A stretch of 64,000 nt of DNA from Gordionus sp. m RMFG-2023 (GCF_954871325.1 NC_088777.1:22483366-22547365), one strand, 5' to 3'; counted from the first letter of the stretch, positions 21,264-44,928 are shown. Program-made: numbers and translations. The notes: generated by a model not told the origin, from the sequence alone.

Positions 21264-21894
21264 GTTTTATTGAATTAATTACTTAAAAATCTTTCAATTT
21301 TAGGTATCAGTTTATCATTTGAATAGTGTACTGTAGAACAACGTAGAGATCTTTAAATTGTAACTTCAAAAAATGTGGGTAGATATTTTAATCTGTTTTT
21401 CAGTAACCTATTATTCTATGCTAGACTATGTTGTTTTCATGCACTTTTATTGAATAATTTTTAAGATGTAAACATTTCTTGTAGGCAAAAACGTATTTTA
21501 AAAAAAAATTTGAAAACGAGTTTAGACTATATTTAATAAATAAACATTAAAAAAAAATTTTGTTTAAAATTTTTATTTACAAATTCAATATTAAAAAGAT
21601 TACATTAAGAAAAATATTTGATTATAAAATAAAATATTAAAAATATACATAATTACATTTTTTAAATAAATTTTTATAATAATATATAATATAATATTTA
21701 AAGCAATTTGGCTTTATTTTTGAGTCTCTTTATAAAAATTCTCATAAAATTTTATTTCTTCAAAATTCTAACATTTATAATTATTTAATAAATGTTTAAA
21801 GTATCAAAACTTAATATAGAAATTTGAGTGGGATATAACAGTTATATGGGCGAGCTATGCCCACTAATTATTGGAGCTATTTTTTTCCACTTTA
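21264..21894. other. A+T-rich spacer
   Basis: No gene, terminal repeat or structured motif can be supported here. Confidence 0.5.
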
Positions 21895-22008
21895 TCAATC
21901 ATAATATGCATCATAAGCCATCATCTCATCATTCAATTGTTCAAGGCCTAATCGATGCTTCTGATTGAACTCACAGAATGATGCCCTATATCCTTCCTCA
22001 CTTGACGA
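21895..22008 (-). CDS. Possible last exon of an unidentified gene
   Basis: After an acceptor-like ATATTCAG the minus strand reads 37 codons to a TGA: SSSEEGYRASFCEFNQKHRL followed by GLEQLNDEMMAYDAYYD. The composition is unusually non-repetitive and protein-like for this region. I do not recognise the family. A second candidate exon lies at 22324-22368 in a compatible phase. Upstream exons would have to lie inside the Rab6 3' region and were not found, so this may be a fragment or a pseudogene. Confidence 0.4.
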   Translation of the reverse strand, partial: SSSEEGYRASFCEFNQKHRLGLEQLNDEMMAYDAYYD

Positions 22009-22323
22009 CTGAATATTCCACGACAAAATTCATAATTAATGTTAAAAATGTTATTTTTAGCATTTTGATATTACATCTTGATATTCATTTGTATTTACTT
22101 ATTTATATATCGTATTAATATGTATATATAAATAGTTATATATAATAAACAAATGCCAAATAAATTAATTTAAATCATTAAATATATTTATTATTAGGAT
22201 ATAAAAATATAATATATGGAGCAATATTCGAATATTGCAATCGTCTTATAGAGGGCAAAATTGAAGCATTTTAAAATATAATTTTCAAAGAAATATCTAT
22301 TGGCATCCATAATATTGATTAAC

Positions 22324-22368
22324 AAACGCATCCGCTTTCCAACTTTTTAATCGATTTTGTGTCGAGGG
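22324..22368 (-). CDS. Possible preceding exon of the same unidentified gene
   Basis: Bounded by an AG at 22369-22370 and a GT at 22322-22323, this 45-nt stretch encodes PSTQNRLKSWKADAF in phase 0 and could be spliced to SSSEEGYR across a 315-nt intron. The evidence is only splice-site and phase compatibility plus residue composition. Confidence 0.3.
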
Positions 22369-22971
22369 CTTTTAGAGATATCACTATGAGATTATGAATT
22401 GAAAATAGACCTTATATATAAAATAATAATATTCACATTGACAATATTTTGTAAGCTACAACTACAAATCAAGAACGCAATTCTGGCCCATTTATATAAA
22501 ATACTCAGGTAAAATAAATAGCAAATGATTTTTAAGCAGCAGATGGATAGAAGGAATACAATTTAATAACTAATCTAAAAAAAATTTTAAATGATGCAAA
22601 TAAAAATTTTATTTTTTAACTCAATATATTAACAGCCATCATAATAAATACCCCAGACCTGTTTATTATAAATTAATAAATATACAGCATAAAAAATACA
22701 ATTATTGATATTATAATAATGTAAGTTTAAATATTTTTTTAAAATAAATTAGGTTATTTTGGAGATAAATTACATTCTCACTATTGATACATTAAAAAAT
22801 CATATGTATTTTCGTTAAAATAAGTTGAGTTCATCTTATATATGAATTCACAAAGAAATTAGTAAAAACATTTGCATAAACTTAATTTACAGTAATATAC
22901 GTATATATATATATTCAATGTTTATTGAGTCGATTTGTGTGGTTTATTTTTATTTTGTGTGCATACGATAA
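22369..22971 (-). other. Rab6 3' untranslated and flanking region
   Basis: A+T-rich. A CAATAAACA polyadenylation-type signal lies about 40 nt past the stop (near 22925-22935 on the minus strand). Nothing else is recognisable. Confidence 0.5.
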
Positions 22972-34702
<11,731 letters not shown>

Positions 34703-35009
34703 AGCGCATTCAGTGGTGTAGACAAGATGGGGTAAGGGGTTGAACCGCCCCCTCCCCCATAACCTCCCATTTTTTATAAATTTTTTTTTATATTGTGAAT
34801 AATTTAATTTAAACGGTTTCAATTTGGAAATAAAATATTATATACGATATCAAAATGAAATATTTTTTTAAAAAAAAACAAATAAGAATTTTCAATTTTA
34901 AATGGTCACATGGTTTAAAAATAAATATTAAAAATTATATGAACTAAAGTATTTATTATCTCAATTCTTGTGAGATATCGGATGCTTTAAAAGCTATCTC
35001 AAAGATATC

Positions 35010-35473
35010 AATTGAATAAAAATAAAAAAAATTCTATTGTTACAACCAACAGAGCAAGAATAATTATAATAATTGATGCAATCACTTGGTTAGGGAGGCA
35101 GGGCTAAGCAAGAGCTCATAGAATATCTGTATATCATTGGCTGGCCCATTAACACTTACATACTCTTCTCATAATGAAGGGAATTTTAAGGAATTGTTGA
35201 AACTTTTATGCTATAATAATGATAAATATATAAAGCTTTTCGAAAGCTCTGCTAAAAATGCCACCTAGTCCCAGTATTCAAAATGAAACAATAGCCATTA
35301 GGTTCATGTTGAAAGAAATTTTTTCAAAAGTGAAAGCATCACCATTTTTTAGAATTTTGGCAGATGAGACTTCAGATGGTGGTAACATAGAGCAATTATC
35401 CATAGCAGTAAGGTTTATTATGTAGCCAGGTGCAAAATAAAGGAACACTTTTTAATTTATTGGCTTGCATGAC
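35010..35473 (+). pseudogene. hAT transposase N-terminal remains, DUF4371-like
   Basis: Frames include GNFKELLKLL, KNAT, SIQNETIAIRFMLKEIFSKV and FFRILADETSDGGNIEQLSI. The ADETSD...EQLS motif is the hallmark of the DUF4371 region found in ZMYM1-like hAT transposases. It ends where the fold-back hAT is inserted (35474) and resumes beyond 38690. Broken. Confidence 0.8.
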
Positions 35474-36002
35474 CAGGGTTGCCATGTCTCCCCCCATCAG
35501 CTGGAGACTCCCACAATTTTTTAGTTTACACGCAGACATCTCTCTCCCGCAAAACTACCGCAATTGGAAATCTCCCGCAAAAATCTACCGTAATTTTTTA
35601 ATTTCTCCCGCAATTTTTTTTAATAGTATTTTAACATTTTTAATATATAAATAATAATTTTGAGAGACATTAATTTATGATTTTTATATTTTTCTATTAA
35701 TTTTAAATATTTATTCGAAAACATGTCTAATTTGTAAATTTCTTTCTATCCTGTTTATTTTTATCCAATAATAAATCAACGTCATTTTATTTATTAAGTC
35801 AGTACAGGGGAGTATATAAAAATACAAAAATATTCTCAAATAATAAATAATACAGATGCAACTACATTTGCGGAAATCGTATACATCCATCATGTAGTTC
35901 AACATTCACAGAACTATATCATCACAATGAGTGTCGAATATTTTTCTCATGATATTTAACGACTCCACTATAAGTGCAAACCTTACTTGTGGCAGAACAA
36001 AA

Positions 36003-37420
36003 ATGAGTAAGGCTATCACAAATGTTTTAGTACCTGAATCCTAGAGGTCAATTCTAGACGATTTGAAAGATGGGCATCCATATTCAATTCTAACAGATAC
36101 ATCTAATAAGAAACATATTAAAACATTTCCCTTGATCCTTCGCTATTTCAACATGAATAAAAACATTTCCTTAAAACTGTTAAAATTTTTTCCTCGGATG
36201 GTGAAAAATACAACACTGTAGCTAGCCACATAATGGTAAATATAGCTGATTCAGGGTTATCAATGATTTGCCTGTCAGCTATCTGCGCTGATAATGCCTC
36301 TGTAAATTTTGGCAAAAACTAAAGTTACCGAATTGAGGCAGCACAATAATGAATTAATACAAATTGGCTGTATATGCCATATACTACATAATTTTTGCAA
36401 AGCAATAAATGTACTAATTGTGGATGTCGAAATAATTGTGATGGTTTTAACGAATTTAGTCATCAACTAAAAGAGTTAATGAATTAAAAGAGTTGGTGAA
36501 GTGGTCTGACTTGGAATGGTGTGAGTTGTTGCGATATATACCTATCAGGTGGTTGTCATTAATACCTGCCATTGATAGAATTTTAAAATTTTACAAACCT
36601 TTAAAAAAATACATTTCTTAAATAAAGATTTTAAAAGCTGTCCTAAAATTTTGAAAAATTTTTTTGAATATGAAATGACAGAAGCATATTAGGAATTCAT
36701 TTCACATGTAGGAAATCTACTTCATGCAGTTAATATTCAGTTGCAATCAGAATATTCTTTATAAAAAAGATTCACAAAATCATGCTACAGCTCTGTTCAT
36801 CTCTACAGTTAAAAATTGATAATAAATTTTATGGCGCTATTGCTAAAAATATTATATTAAAATGTTCAAATAATACTCTAATTAATACATTTTTAAATGA
36901 AGCAGATATTTTTATTTAGACAATTTTAGAATATTTACAATCAAAATTTGATTTTAATAACTATATTTACAAATGTATAAATATTATGACCTTGGAATAG
37001 AAACCATCAATTGATGGTTTTTATAATTAATAAATATATTAAAAATACCGAAAGACATTGATTTTTTGTTTAAGGAGATTGTAATTTTCTCTATTTTTTA
37101 TGATTCGCCAAAATACTTAGAGTTAAAGCAGAGGAGAAATGGATAGAATTTTTTCGTAATAACGATAAATCCCCATACTTGGTAAAAATATACTAGTATG
37201 CCTTCTCCTTACCTCTAATGCCTCATCGAGCGCATTTTTAGCCTGATGAGGACTGTCTGGAAAAAGGAGAGAAATCGTATTGCTTTAACAACATTAGAAG
37301 CCGAGGTAATGGTTAAACAAATATATAATATGTCATGCCAGGAATTTTATGAATATCTTAATAACGACGGTAAACATTTAGTTCTGTTATTTAAATCTCA
37401 AATAAAATATAATTAAGTTT
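36003..37420 (+). pseudogene. hAT-2 transposase remains, plus arm
   Basis: It starts like MSKAITNVL and has DDLKDGHPYSILTD-type residues, matching the cleaner frames at 37781-38047 (minus) and 62376-62576 (plus). Later come LPNTASSSA-like pieces and a C-terminal stretch with MVKQIYNMSCQEF (37310-37345). Stops and shifts are frequent. Confidence 0.65.
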
Positions 37421-37424
37421 TAGC

Positions 37425-38047
37425 AATGGCGCCATAAAATTTATTGTCAATTTTTAACTGTAAAGATGAACACATCTGCAGCATAATTTTGTGAATCTTT
37501 GTTAAGATTCTTCTGATTGCAACTACACATTAACAGCATGTAGTAGATTTTCTACATGTGAAATCATTCCTAAATATACCTCTGCCATTCATTGTTGAAA
37601 AAAATTTTCAAAATATTAGGACAGCTTATATAATCTTTATTTAATAAATATTTTATTAAAGGTTTATAAAATTTTAAAATTCCGATGGCTGGTATTAGGA
37701 ACATATCGCAACCAACATTGTGCTGACTCAATTCTGTAAATACACTCTGTTTTTACCAAATTCACTGAGGCATTATCAGATCATAATGACATGCAATTTA
37801 TTGATAATCTCGAATCTGCTATATTTACCATTATGTCTTTGGATTTTTCACTATTTGAGGGAAAAAAATTTAGTTTTATTGAAACGACCTTAATTTTGTT
37901 GAAATAGCTAAGGATCAAGAGAAATATTTTAATATTTCCCTTATTATATGCATCTGTTAGAATTGCATATGTATGCCCATCTTTCAAATCGTCAAGAATT
38001 GACCTCCTGGATTTAGGTCCTAAAACATTGATGATAGCTTTGCTCAT
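37425..38047 (-). pseudogene. hAT-2 transposase N-terminal, minus arm
   Basis: The clearest stretch (37781-38047) begins MSKAIINVLGPKSRRSILDD and continues LKDGHTYAILTDAYNKGNIK. The region before it on the strand matches 36200-36860 read in the opposite sense. It is the second, inverted copy of the 5' half of this transposase. Confidence 0.7.
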
Positions 38048-39014
38048 TTTTGTTCTACAATTATAGTTTTCATTTATATTAGAGTCTTTAAATATTATGG
38101 GGAAAAGATTCTACCAACATTGTGATGATAAGTATCTCTGTGAATGTTGTACTACAAGATAAGTGATTACAATTGCCGCAACTTTAGTTTCATCTCTGTT
38201 ATTTCTCATTTTTGGAGTACCTTATTATGTATTTAAACGTGACACGTGATAATTAAGCGCCTATCCCTATAATACACACACACGGTAGATTTACAATTGC
38301 GGTCGTTTTGCGGGACATTCGCATAAAATATATTTTATTGTAAAATTAAATCGTTTTTTTTTATAAAATTTTATCTTGTTTAAATTCTTTTATATTTGAA
38401 AAAGATCGTTGGTTTTTTTTATAAATTAATATATTTTAAAAAATCAAGATGTTATTTTATTTTGAAAAATAGTTACCGACTTTGTATTTATATACACTAA
38501 ATATAAAATAATAGGCGGATAATTAAATCAATTCAAATTCCTGACCTAAAGCCGGGTTTGCGGGCCTTCTGCCCGCAAAATTTTTTTTTAACAATTTTTA
38601 TATTTCTACCGCAATTTTTATATTTCTCCCGCATAATATCAAATTTCTCTCGCAATTTGAAAATTTTGACTGGCAACCCTGTACATGACACTAAATCAAA
38701 GACGACAAACAAAAGATTTTAGCAACCATTCAAGACATAGACTTAAATTAATCTAACGAGAGTCCAAGAATATGATAGGTGCATTCAAGAATTAGAGAGC
38801 TTTATAGAACAGCTCTCACTGTAGTTCACATTGCCTAAATTTGATGATATATGAGGCATGGGAAATCGAGACATCCGGAACAGTTTACGTAAAAATATTT
38901 TAATTTAATTGAAATTTATTAGATTTTATCAGAGTTGTACAAAAGATCTTCTTTGAAGATTTTTGAGCGAGATCTAGCTCAAAAATTTGAGCAAGATCTT
39001 TGAAGATCGTAAAT

Positions 39015-39255
39015 TGTCGGTGCATCTTTATTGAATTTATATTTTAATTTAACATGCTTAAAAAATAAATAATATTTTTTTCTTTCATCAAGGCAGCAGG
39101 AGGAGAGGTATAAAACATAAAAGAAATAATATATTAATAAAATTGAAAAACATCTGGGCTTTTAATAAAGGGGTAAAAAAATAAATATCATGAAGATCTT
39201 GAAGATCGTTGCTCAAATTTTTTTATAAATAAAAGATCTTTTTATAAAAAAAGTT
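39015..39255. repeat. hAT-3 core segment, left copy
   Basis: Direct repeat of 43694-43935, over 90 percent alike by eye: GTCGGTGCATCTTTAT, AACATGCTTAAAAAATAAAT, TTTCATCAAGGCAG, CATCTGGGCTTTTAATAAAG, then a GAAGATC cluster. Being present near both ends in the same orientation, it suggests the element arose from two overlapping copies. Confidence 0.85.
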
Positions 39256-40104
39256 TTACCACAGAAGGGTAATAATTGCGTTATTAGTATTAGTACATAA
39301 TAAAATCATTATTCGTTTCGATTCGTCGAATATTCGATTCGATTCGAAAATTTTTCTAAAGCTTATAAAAAAAATATATAATTTTTTGCAAAAAAAATAA
39401 TAAACAGATATAATGTTTCAAGATGACACTTTTAAGGAAACTAATTTTCATTAGCATATAACAATTTACAGAAAATAAACGAAATAAAACCTAGTGATTT
39501 CATATAACGTTATCCAAACAAATTGGCCAAAAACGTCCGATTTTTAGAATTAGAAATGCTTATAAAAAATATTTAAATTATTTCTTCAATCTAATATTCA
39601 AATTTTATTAAAAATTTTTAAAAATGTACAATAATCTCATTTTATAAACATCAAAATATAATACACAAAAAATATAATTATGGTATATACGAATTTGATA
39701 AACACTTTGGTTCGGCATGCTATTATTAATATGACCTAAACCTCGCCAATTCGCTGATAGATGTCCAAACTTTTGTGCCATCTATATAATTGACTGGATT
39801 TGCCGTTTTTAAAATATTTTTAAAAGAAATAGAAAGATTTAAAAATGCTTTATATTAAATAGAGTTAGTATATAAAGTAAAAAAAATTAATTATCAAATA
39901 AGAGGTAAATTATTCATAAATTTTGAAGTATAACTCTTAGAAGAAAAATTTCTTTGGTAAACTATTTTAAAAAATAACTAAATAAAATAAAAACAAATTT
40001 GTGTAAAGATAATACCATAACATAAATTACGGATTTTGTGCATATAAATAAATAAAAATGTTAATATTTTTTGAAAGAGTAAAATAAAAAACGAAACGAA
40101 ATAA

Positions 40105-40200
40105 TTTTTTTTTTCTTTCACCAAGGCAGGGCGGGGGAGGTATAAAAGAAATAATATATAAAATTGAAAACCATCTGGGCTTTTAATAAAGGGGGATATA
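40105..40200. repeat. hAT-3 core segment, partial internal copy
   Basis: It carries TTTCTTTCACCAAGGCAGGG through CATCTGGGCTTTTAATAAAG, a shorter and more diverged copy of the core. Confidence 0.8.
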
Positions 40201-41440
40201 TTTGGGAGAATCAAGGAATTTGATGTCTATAGATTCAAATATTCTTAACTGATTCCTTATCATGAATATAACTATTCAAGATGAATAAACAAATAAGATA
40301 TATATGCCTTATATTATTATTTATTTAAATTACAATTACAATATCGGAAAGGGTAAGTTCCACTCATTTAGTTAAACTACAACTGGGTACAAGGTTTGTT
40401 GGTATCCTTGAGGGCATAATTTTATGAAGGGTGGGCCTTCATAAAATTCACGTTCGCTCATTTTGGGCAGGTCTATGACCAACGTGCTAGATAAGATAAG
40501 ATAAGATTTGAATTGAAATATATATACGTGGGTTGAATTATAAAAGATGATGTACAAAAAATGTATATGCGCAAGAATTTATTATAAATATATTGAGATG
40601 AATTGTAAAATCAGAGATACAAAGAGATATTTGAAATTTGCGTAAAAGTTTAATATATTAGGATGAATATTTAAAGAAGTATGAGTTGATATTTAAAAGG
40701 AGAGATACTAAAGAGAATATAGGATAATTAATTTGATGTTAATGTTGAACTATTTCCCTAAGTTTAAAATAAAGATTCATAATTACAACTGCATTTCGCG
40801 ACTCGAGTTGGTAGAGTAAAATTAAAATATATAAAATATTTTCAGAATAAAAAAAACTGAATTGACCCATTTTAATTAGTTAAGTCTATAATTTAACAAC
40901 CCATAATTATATCAAAACATGGATAGGGTATAGACCTAAATATATATTTTCTAGCGGGCCTAGGCCGGGTTTGGGTTCTTTGGAAATTTTATGCAATATG
41001 ACTTGGGCCGGGCTTGGGCTTAATTTTTTTATTCAAATTTAGCTTATTTTAAATGACAAATATATCATATCATTCTGATTTTATTGGTGGTTTTTATGAC
41101 ATTTCCTAGACATCTTGGGAAAGTGTTAATTTTGTTTTACTTTTATTTTTAAAATCGCAACTTGCTATTTTATATCGTTGTAACTAGTAAAAGCATGACT
41201 TTTACTTAATATTAAAAATCGCTAAAATTATAGGGATTAGAAGGCACTCTTTTTTTAATATTTTGCAATCTAATAATAAAGCCATCAAAAATTTTAGAAA
41301 CATGCTGTGTCAATATTTTTTTTAAAAAAAAATTAGATTGGGGACGCTAATGTTTTTAAAATTATATGAGGTAGCACCGTTCTGACAACAAACCTGGTTA
41401 ACAATACAAATATTTTCAATGATTTTGAAATAATCACTAA
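40201..41440. other. Unassigned interior of hAT-3
   Basis: A+T-rich, with a short G+C-rich patch at 40950-41025 (GGGCCTAGGCCGGG, GGGCCGGGCTTGGGC). The frame at 40372-40557 (minus) is short and lacks a recognisable domain. Confidence 0.4.
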
Positions 41441-41449
41441 TTGTCGAAT

Positions 41450-43705
41450 TTCTATGTTTTTGTTTTATCCTTGTTTAAATTTTATAAAAGTTTAAAAATA
41501 TTACATATGATAATTGTCAGTTTTCTATATTATATCTAACAAGGTTCAAAAAAGTTTTATAATAACATTATGACAATTGTCACATTTCTATGGTCAATCT
41601 TTATTTGAATTTTAATTTTACATCTTAGTAATATAAAATTTAACCTATTTGCGTCAAAAAAAATCAAAAAAGTTAAATTATAACGATTATGACAATTGTC
41701 ACTTTTCTATGGTATATCTTTATTTAAATTTTAATTTTACATCTTAATAATTAAAATTTTAACCTGTTTACTTAAAAAAAATCTAAAAAGTTAGGTAATA
41801 ACGATTAAGACAATTATCACTTTTCTATGGTAGGGGAGGAGACCGGAGTTATATTGTCCATAAAAAATTGAAGTGCTATAAAAAATAGACAAAGCAATTT
41901 TTCCAAAAGGTTTAAATGTAGTTTTATTTTTTACATATATCTCTACGGTAGAAAATAATATTTAAGAAAAAAGTCTTTTAGTTTTTAATTAATATGAAAT
42001 TAAAAAAAATGAAAATTTAAGAATTATGAAAAACACCCGAGGTACCTATTATCCTTTCGCGTTGCGTGTCATAGCCTTTGTTTATTTGTAGATTTTTAAA
42101 ACAAAATTTATATAAAAATATTAATTCTAATTAAATAAATAGAAATAAATTGTCAAATATGTTAAATTTATTAGGTTCATCTATATTATATATATTACCC
42201 GGAAGAACTTATTATCACTTAAAACTGTCATATAATTTACAAAAAATAAGTCAATCATCTTCATAATGTCATTCATGGCCCAAGAAAAACTAGTGGCTTT
42301 TAATGTTTTTATAAATTTAATTGAATATTTTTTATTCAAAATAATCCCTGCTTAAAAATGGCTAATAGGTACCCCGCCAAAACCTGCCCCCTGTCTTCAC
42401 AATTAATTAAAATTTAATTTGATATTAAATTACCACAAATATTGTCAATATTTTTATAAATGATAGAATGGAGATTTTTTTATCATTTAGAATTAATATT
42501 AAGTCTGAAATATTTTTATAAAAAAAGTTATTAGTAAAAATGTATAATTTTAAAAAGTTACTTTGGGTGTGTTAAAATTTAAATTTGCATTTAAAATTTT
42601 TCATGAGCAATTTTGTCCGAAACATTTTTAGACCTACTTAAGCACCTTATTAAAATACATATTTGGTTTAAATTTCAAATCCCCAAGTTTATTCATTTTT
42701 AAATTATTTGAGAAGGAAATACCTACCCCGGGAACACACTATCCCCTATTGAATTTTAACCTATTATGGCCAAAATAAAATCAAAAAAGTTAAATTATAA
42801 CGATTATGATAATTGTCATTTTTCTATGGTACATCTTTATTAAATTTTAATTTTACATCTAATTTTAACCTATTTGCGTCAAAAAAAAGGTAAAAAGGTT
42901 AAATAAAACGAATATAACAATTGTCACTTTTCTATGGTACATCTCTATTTAAATTTAACATCTTAATAATAAAAATTTTAACCTGTATGCTTAAAAAAAA
43001 ATCAAAAAAGTTAAGTAATAACGATTATGACAATTGTCACTTTTCTATGGTACATCTTTATTTAAATTTAAATTTTACATCTTAATAATAAAAATTCTAA
43101 CCTGTTTGCGTAAAAAAAAATCAAAAAAGTTAAGTAAAACGATTATGACAATTGTCACTTTTCTATGGTACATCTTTATTTAAATTTAAATTTTACATCT
43201 TAATAATAAAAATTTTAACCTGTTTGCGTAAAAAAAAATCAAAAAAGTTAAGTAAAACGATTATGACAATTGTCACTTTTCTATGGTACATCTTTATTTA
43301 AATTTAAATTTTACATCTTAATAATAAAAATTTTAACCTATATGCTTTAAAAGAAATCAAAAAAGTTAAGTAATATAATAACGATTATGACAATTGTCAC
43401 TTTTCTATGGTACATCTTTATTTAAATTTAAACTATACATCTTAATATTAAAAATTTTAACCTGTTTGCGTAAAAAAAATCAAAAAAGTTAAGTAAAATG
43501 ATTATGACAATTGTCAATTTTTTGTGTTACAACATTGAAATTTTAACTTAAATATTTTTTACAATATTAATTTTTACCCATTTATGTAAAAATAACGATT
43601 AGAAAAATTATCGCTTTTCTGAATTTAACATTTTATTAATAATATAAATTAAATTTTTACCCTTCTATGGTAAAACTTTTTTTATAAAATACGATTATGA
43701 AAATT
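41450..43705. repeat. 118-bp tandem array inside hAT-3
   Basis: About a dozen units. Each carries the palindrome GACAATTGTC followed by ACTTTTCTATGGTACATC, then TTTATTTAAATTT and AACCTGTTTGCGTAAA. Palindrome positions 41572, 41691, 41809, then 42808, 42916, 43029, 43147, 43264, 43389 and 43506 give steps of mostly 117-119 bp. A MITE splits the array. Units at 43264 and 43147 are almost identical, so expansion was recent. The unit resembles the hAT-3 core (AATTGTC..TGCATCTTTAT), so it probably grew out of the element itself. Confidence 0.93.
41833..42746. mobile_element. pogo-type MITE inside the 118-bp array
   Basis: The left end GGGGAGGAGACCGGAG and the right end ACACTATCCCC are flanked by TA (41831-41832 and 42747-42748). 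The array unit resumes immediately after, within the same phrase (CTATGG before, GAATTTTAACC after). 914 bp, without a transposase. The left end resembles the pogo element at 18513 (GGGGAGACCGGGG). Confidence 0.75.
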
Positions 43706-43990
43706 GTCGGTGCATCTTTATAGAATTTATATTTTAATTTAACATGCTTAAAAAATAAATAATATTTTTTTCTTTCATCAAGGCAGGAGGAGAGGTATAA
43801 AACATAAAAGAAATATTATATTAATAAAATTGAAAAACATCTGGGCTTTTAATAAAGGGGTAAAAAAAAAATATCATGAAGATCTTTGAAGATCGTTACA
43901 CAAAATTTTTAAAAAATAAAAGATCTTCAAATTTTACGATCTTCAAAGATCTTTGAAGATCTTTTTATTTTGAGCAAATGTACAACTCTG
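43694..43990. repeat. hAT-3 core segment and right terminal region
   Basis: The core copy is followed by a dense cluster of GATCTTCAAAGATC palindromes (43915-43965) and the terminal GTACAACTCTG. Confidence 0.85.
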
Positions 43991-44209
43991 GATTTTATTA
44001 TGTATTATACATATCTTTTTATAATTCTAATATATTTTTCAAAATTTAGAAACAATATCGTCGGTTTGTGACTTTTTCACACCACCCAAGAAGATAAGCT
44101 TTTTATCCGAACGTTTGATGATATTGATTTAAATAATTTTAAAAAAACTAAAAAGATTTTGTCCAACTAGATTTATTGAAAGACAACAATCAATGATACT
44201 TTTCATCGA

Positions 44210-44928
44210 ATTATATTAAGTCATTTTTGCTTATCAAGCAAATAAAAAGATTCCGCAGATGCTGAAAATCTTTTGCAGGCTATTACGAAGCCACATTTTT
44301 TAATATTAATTTAATGTGTATTTATACATTATTTTAGCAAAATGCTACAAAAAATTGATTTGAATTTAAAGGGCAAAAAATAATGCTGAAATATTAACAA
44401 ATATCAGAGATAATGTAATGAAAATTTAATGAAATATTCGAGAAAGTAAAGGAGATAGCTAATATGTTTGGGATTGAAATTTTTAAACCTAGAGTAATTT
44501 CTAGACAGTAATGGCTTAAATATTGGTGCATCTACGATTGAGGATTTTTATAAAATAAATATTTTTATTCCCCTTATTGATACATTTTTATTCCAATTAA
44601 AGGAAAGATTTATTAGTCACAGTTTTATTTTAAAAAGCTTTTATTTTCTTCGTCGGTTGAGTCTGAATTGTTGATTACACTTGAGCGAGAGGATATTAAG
44701 AAAATCTCATTTTATTCTGATGATTTATCAGAATCACACAATAAGTTACTTTGTGATGTCGAATTTTGGTATAAAAATCTTGATATAATAGAATACTCCT
44801 TGAGACCAAAAAATGTTTTGCAGGCCTTTTCCATGTGTAATTGCACTTTAGATTCCCTGCCTATTTTTAATAAAAGTATTGCATTTGCAATAAGTATTAT
44901 TTATATTTTGATTCTGTATTCATTATAA
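44210..44928 (+). pseudogene. hAT transposase remains, right part of element B
   Basis: It carries pieces VKEIANMFGIEIFKPRVISR and an open 86-aa frame (44668-44928) with LLITLEREDIKKISFYSDDL, IEYSLRPKNVLQAF and MCNCTLDSLP. The same sentences occur at 4590-5230 in element A. The dimerisation region is lost. Confidence 0.75.

Larger units (their letters stand above)
35474..38681. mobile_element. Fold-back hAT element (hAT-2, copy 1)
   Basis: The ends CAGGGTTGCCATGTCTCC and, as complement, CAGGGTTGCCAGTCAAAA are flanked by TGCATGAC (35466-35473) and TACATGAC (38682-38689), 7 of 8 identical. Inside each end lies a CTCCCGCAATTTTTA motif cluster. The N-terminal transposase region is present twice in opposite orientation (about 36003-36860 plus, 37425-38060 minus), while the C-terminal part (37200-37420) occurs once. 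So the element is a large imperfect inverted repeat with arms over 1 kb. Confidence 0.82.
38930..43990. mobile_element. 5-kb hAT (hAT-3) carrying a satellite array
   Basis: The inverted ends CAGAGTTGTACA and GTACAACTCTG are flanked by a perfect 8-bp duplication GATTTTAT (38922-38929 and 43991-43998). Sub-terminal regions at both ends are packed with AGATCTT / GATCTTTGAAGATC palindromes. A core of about 240 bp (GTCGGTGCATCTTTAT to AAAAGATCTT) is present in direct orientation at 39015-39255 and 43694-43935, with a partial third copy at 40105-40200. No transposase is seen. A tandem array of 118-bp units (41450-43705) fills the right half. The perfect duplication marks it as the youngest of the large hATs here. 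Confidence 0.88.

Noticed and set aside
40372-40557. 61-aa minus-strand frame with MSEREFYEGPPF
   Set aside because: Short, inside hAT-3, with no domain, neighbour exon or second copy that supports it.
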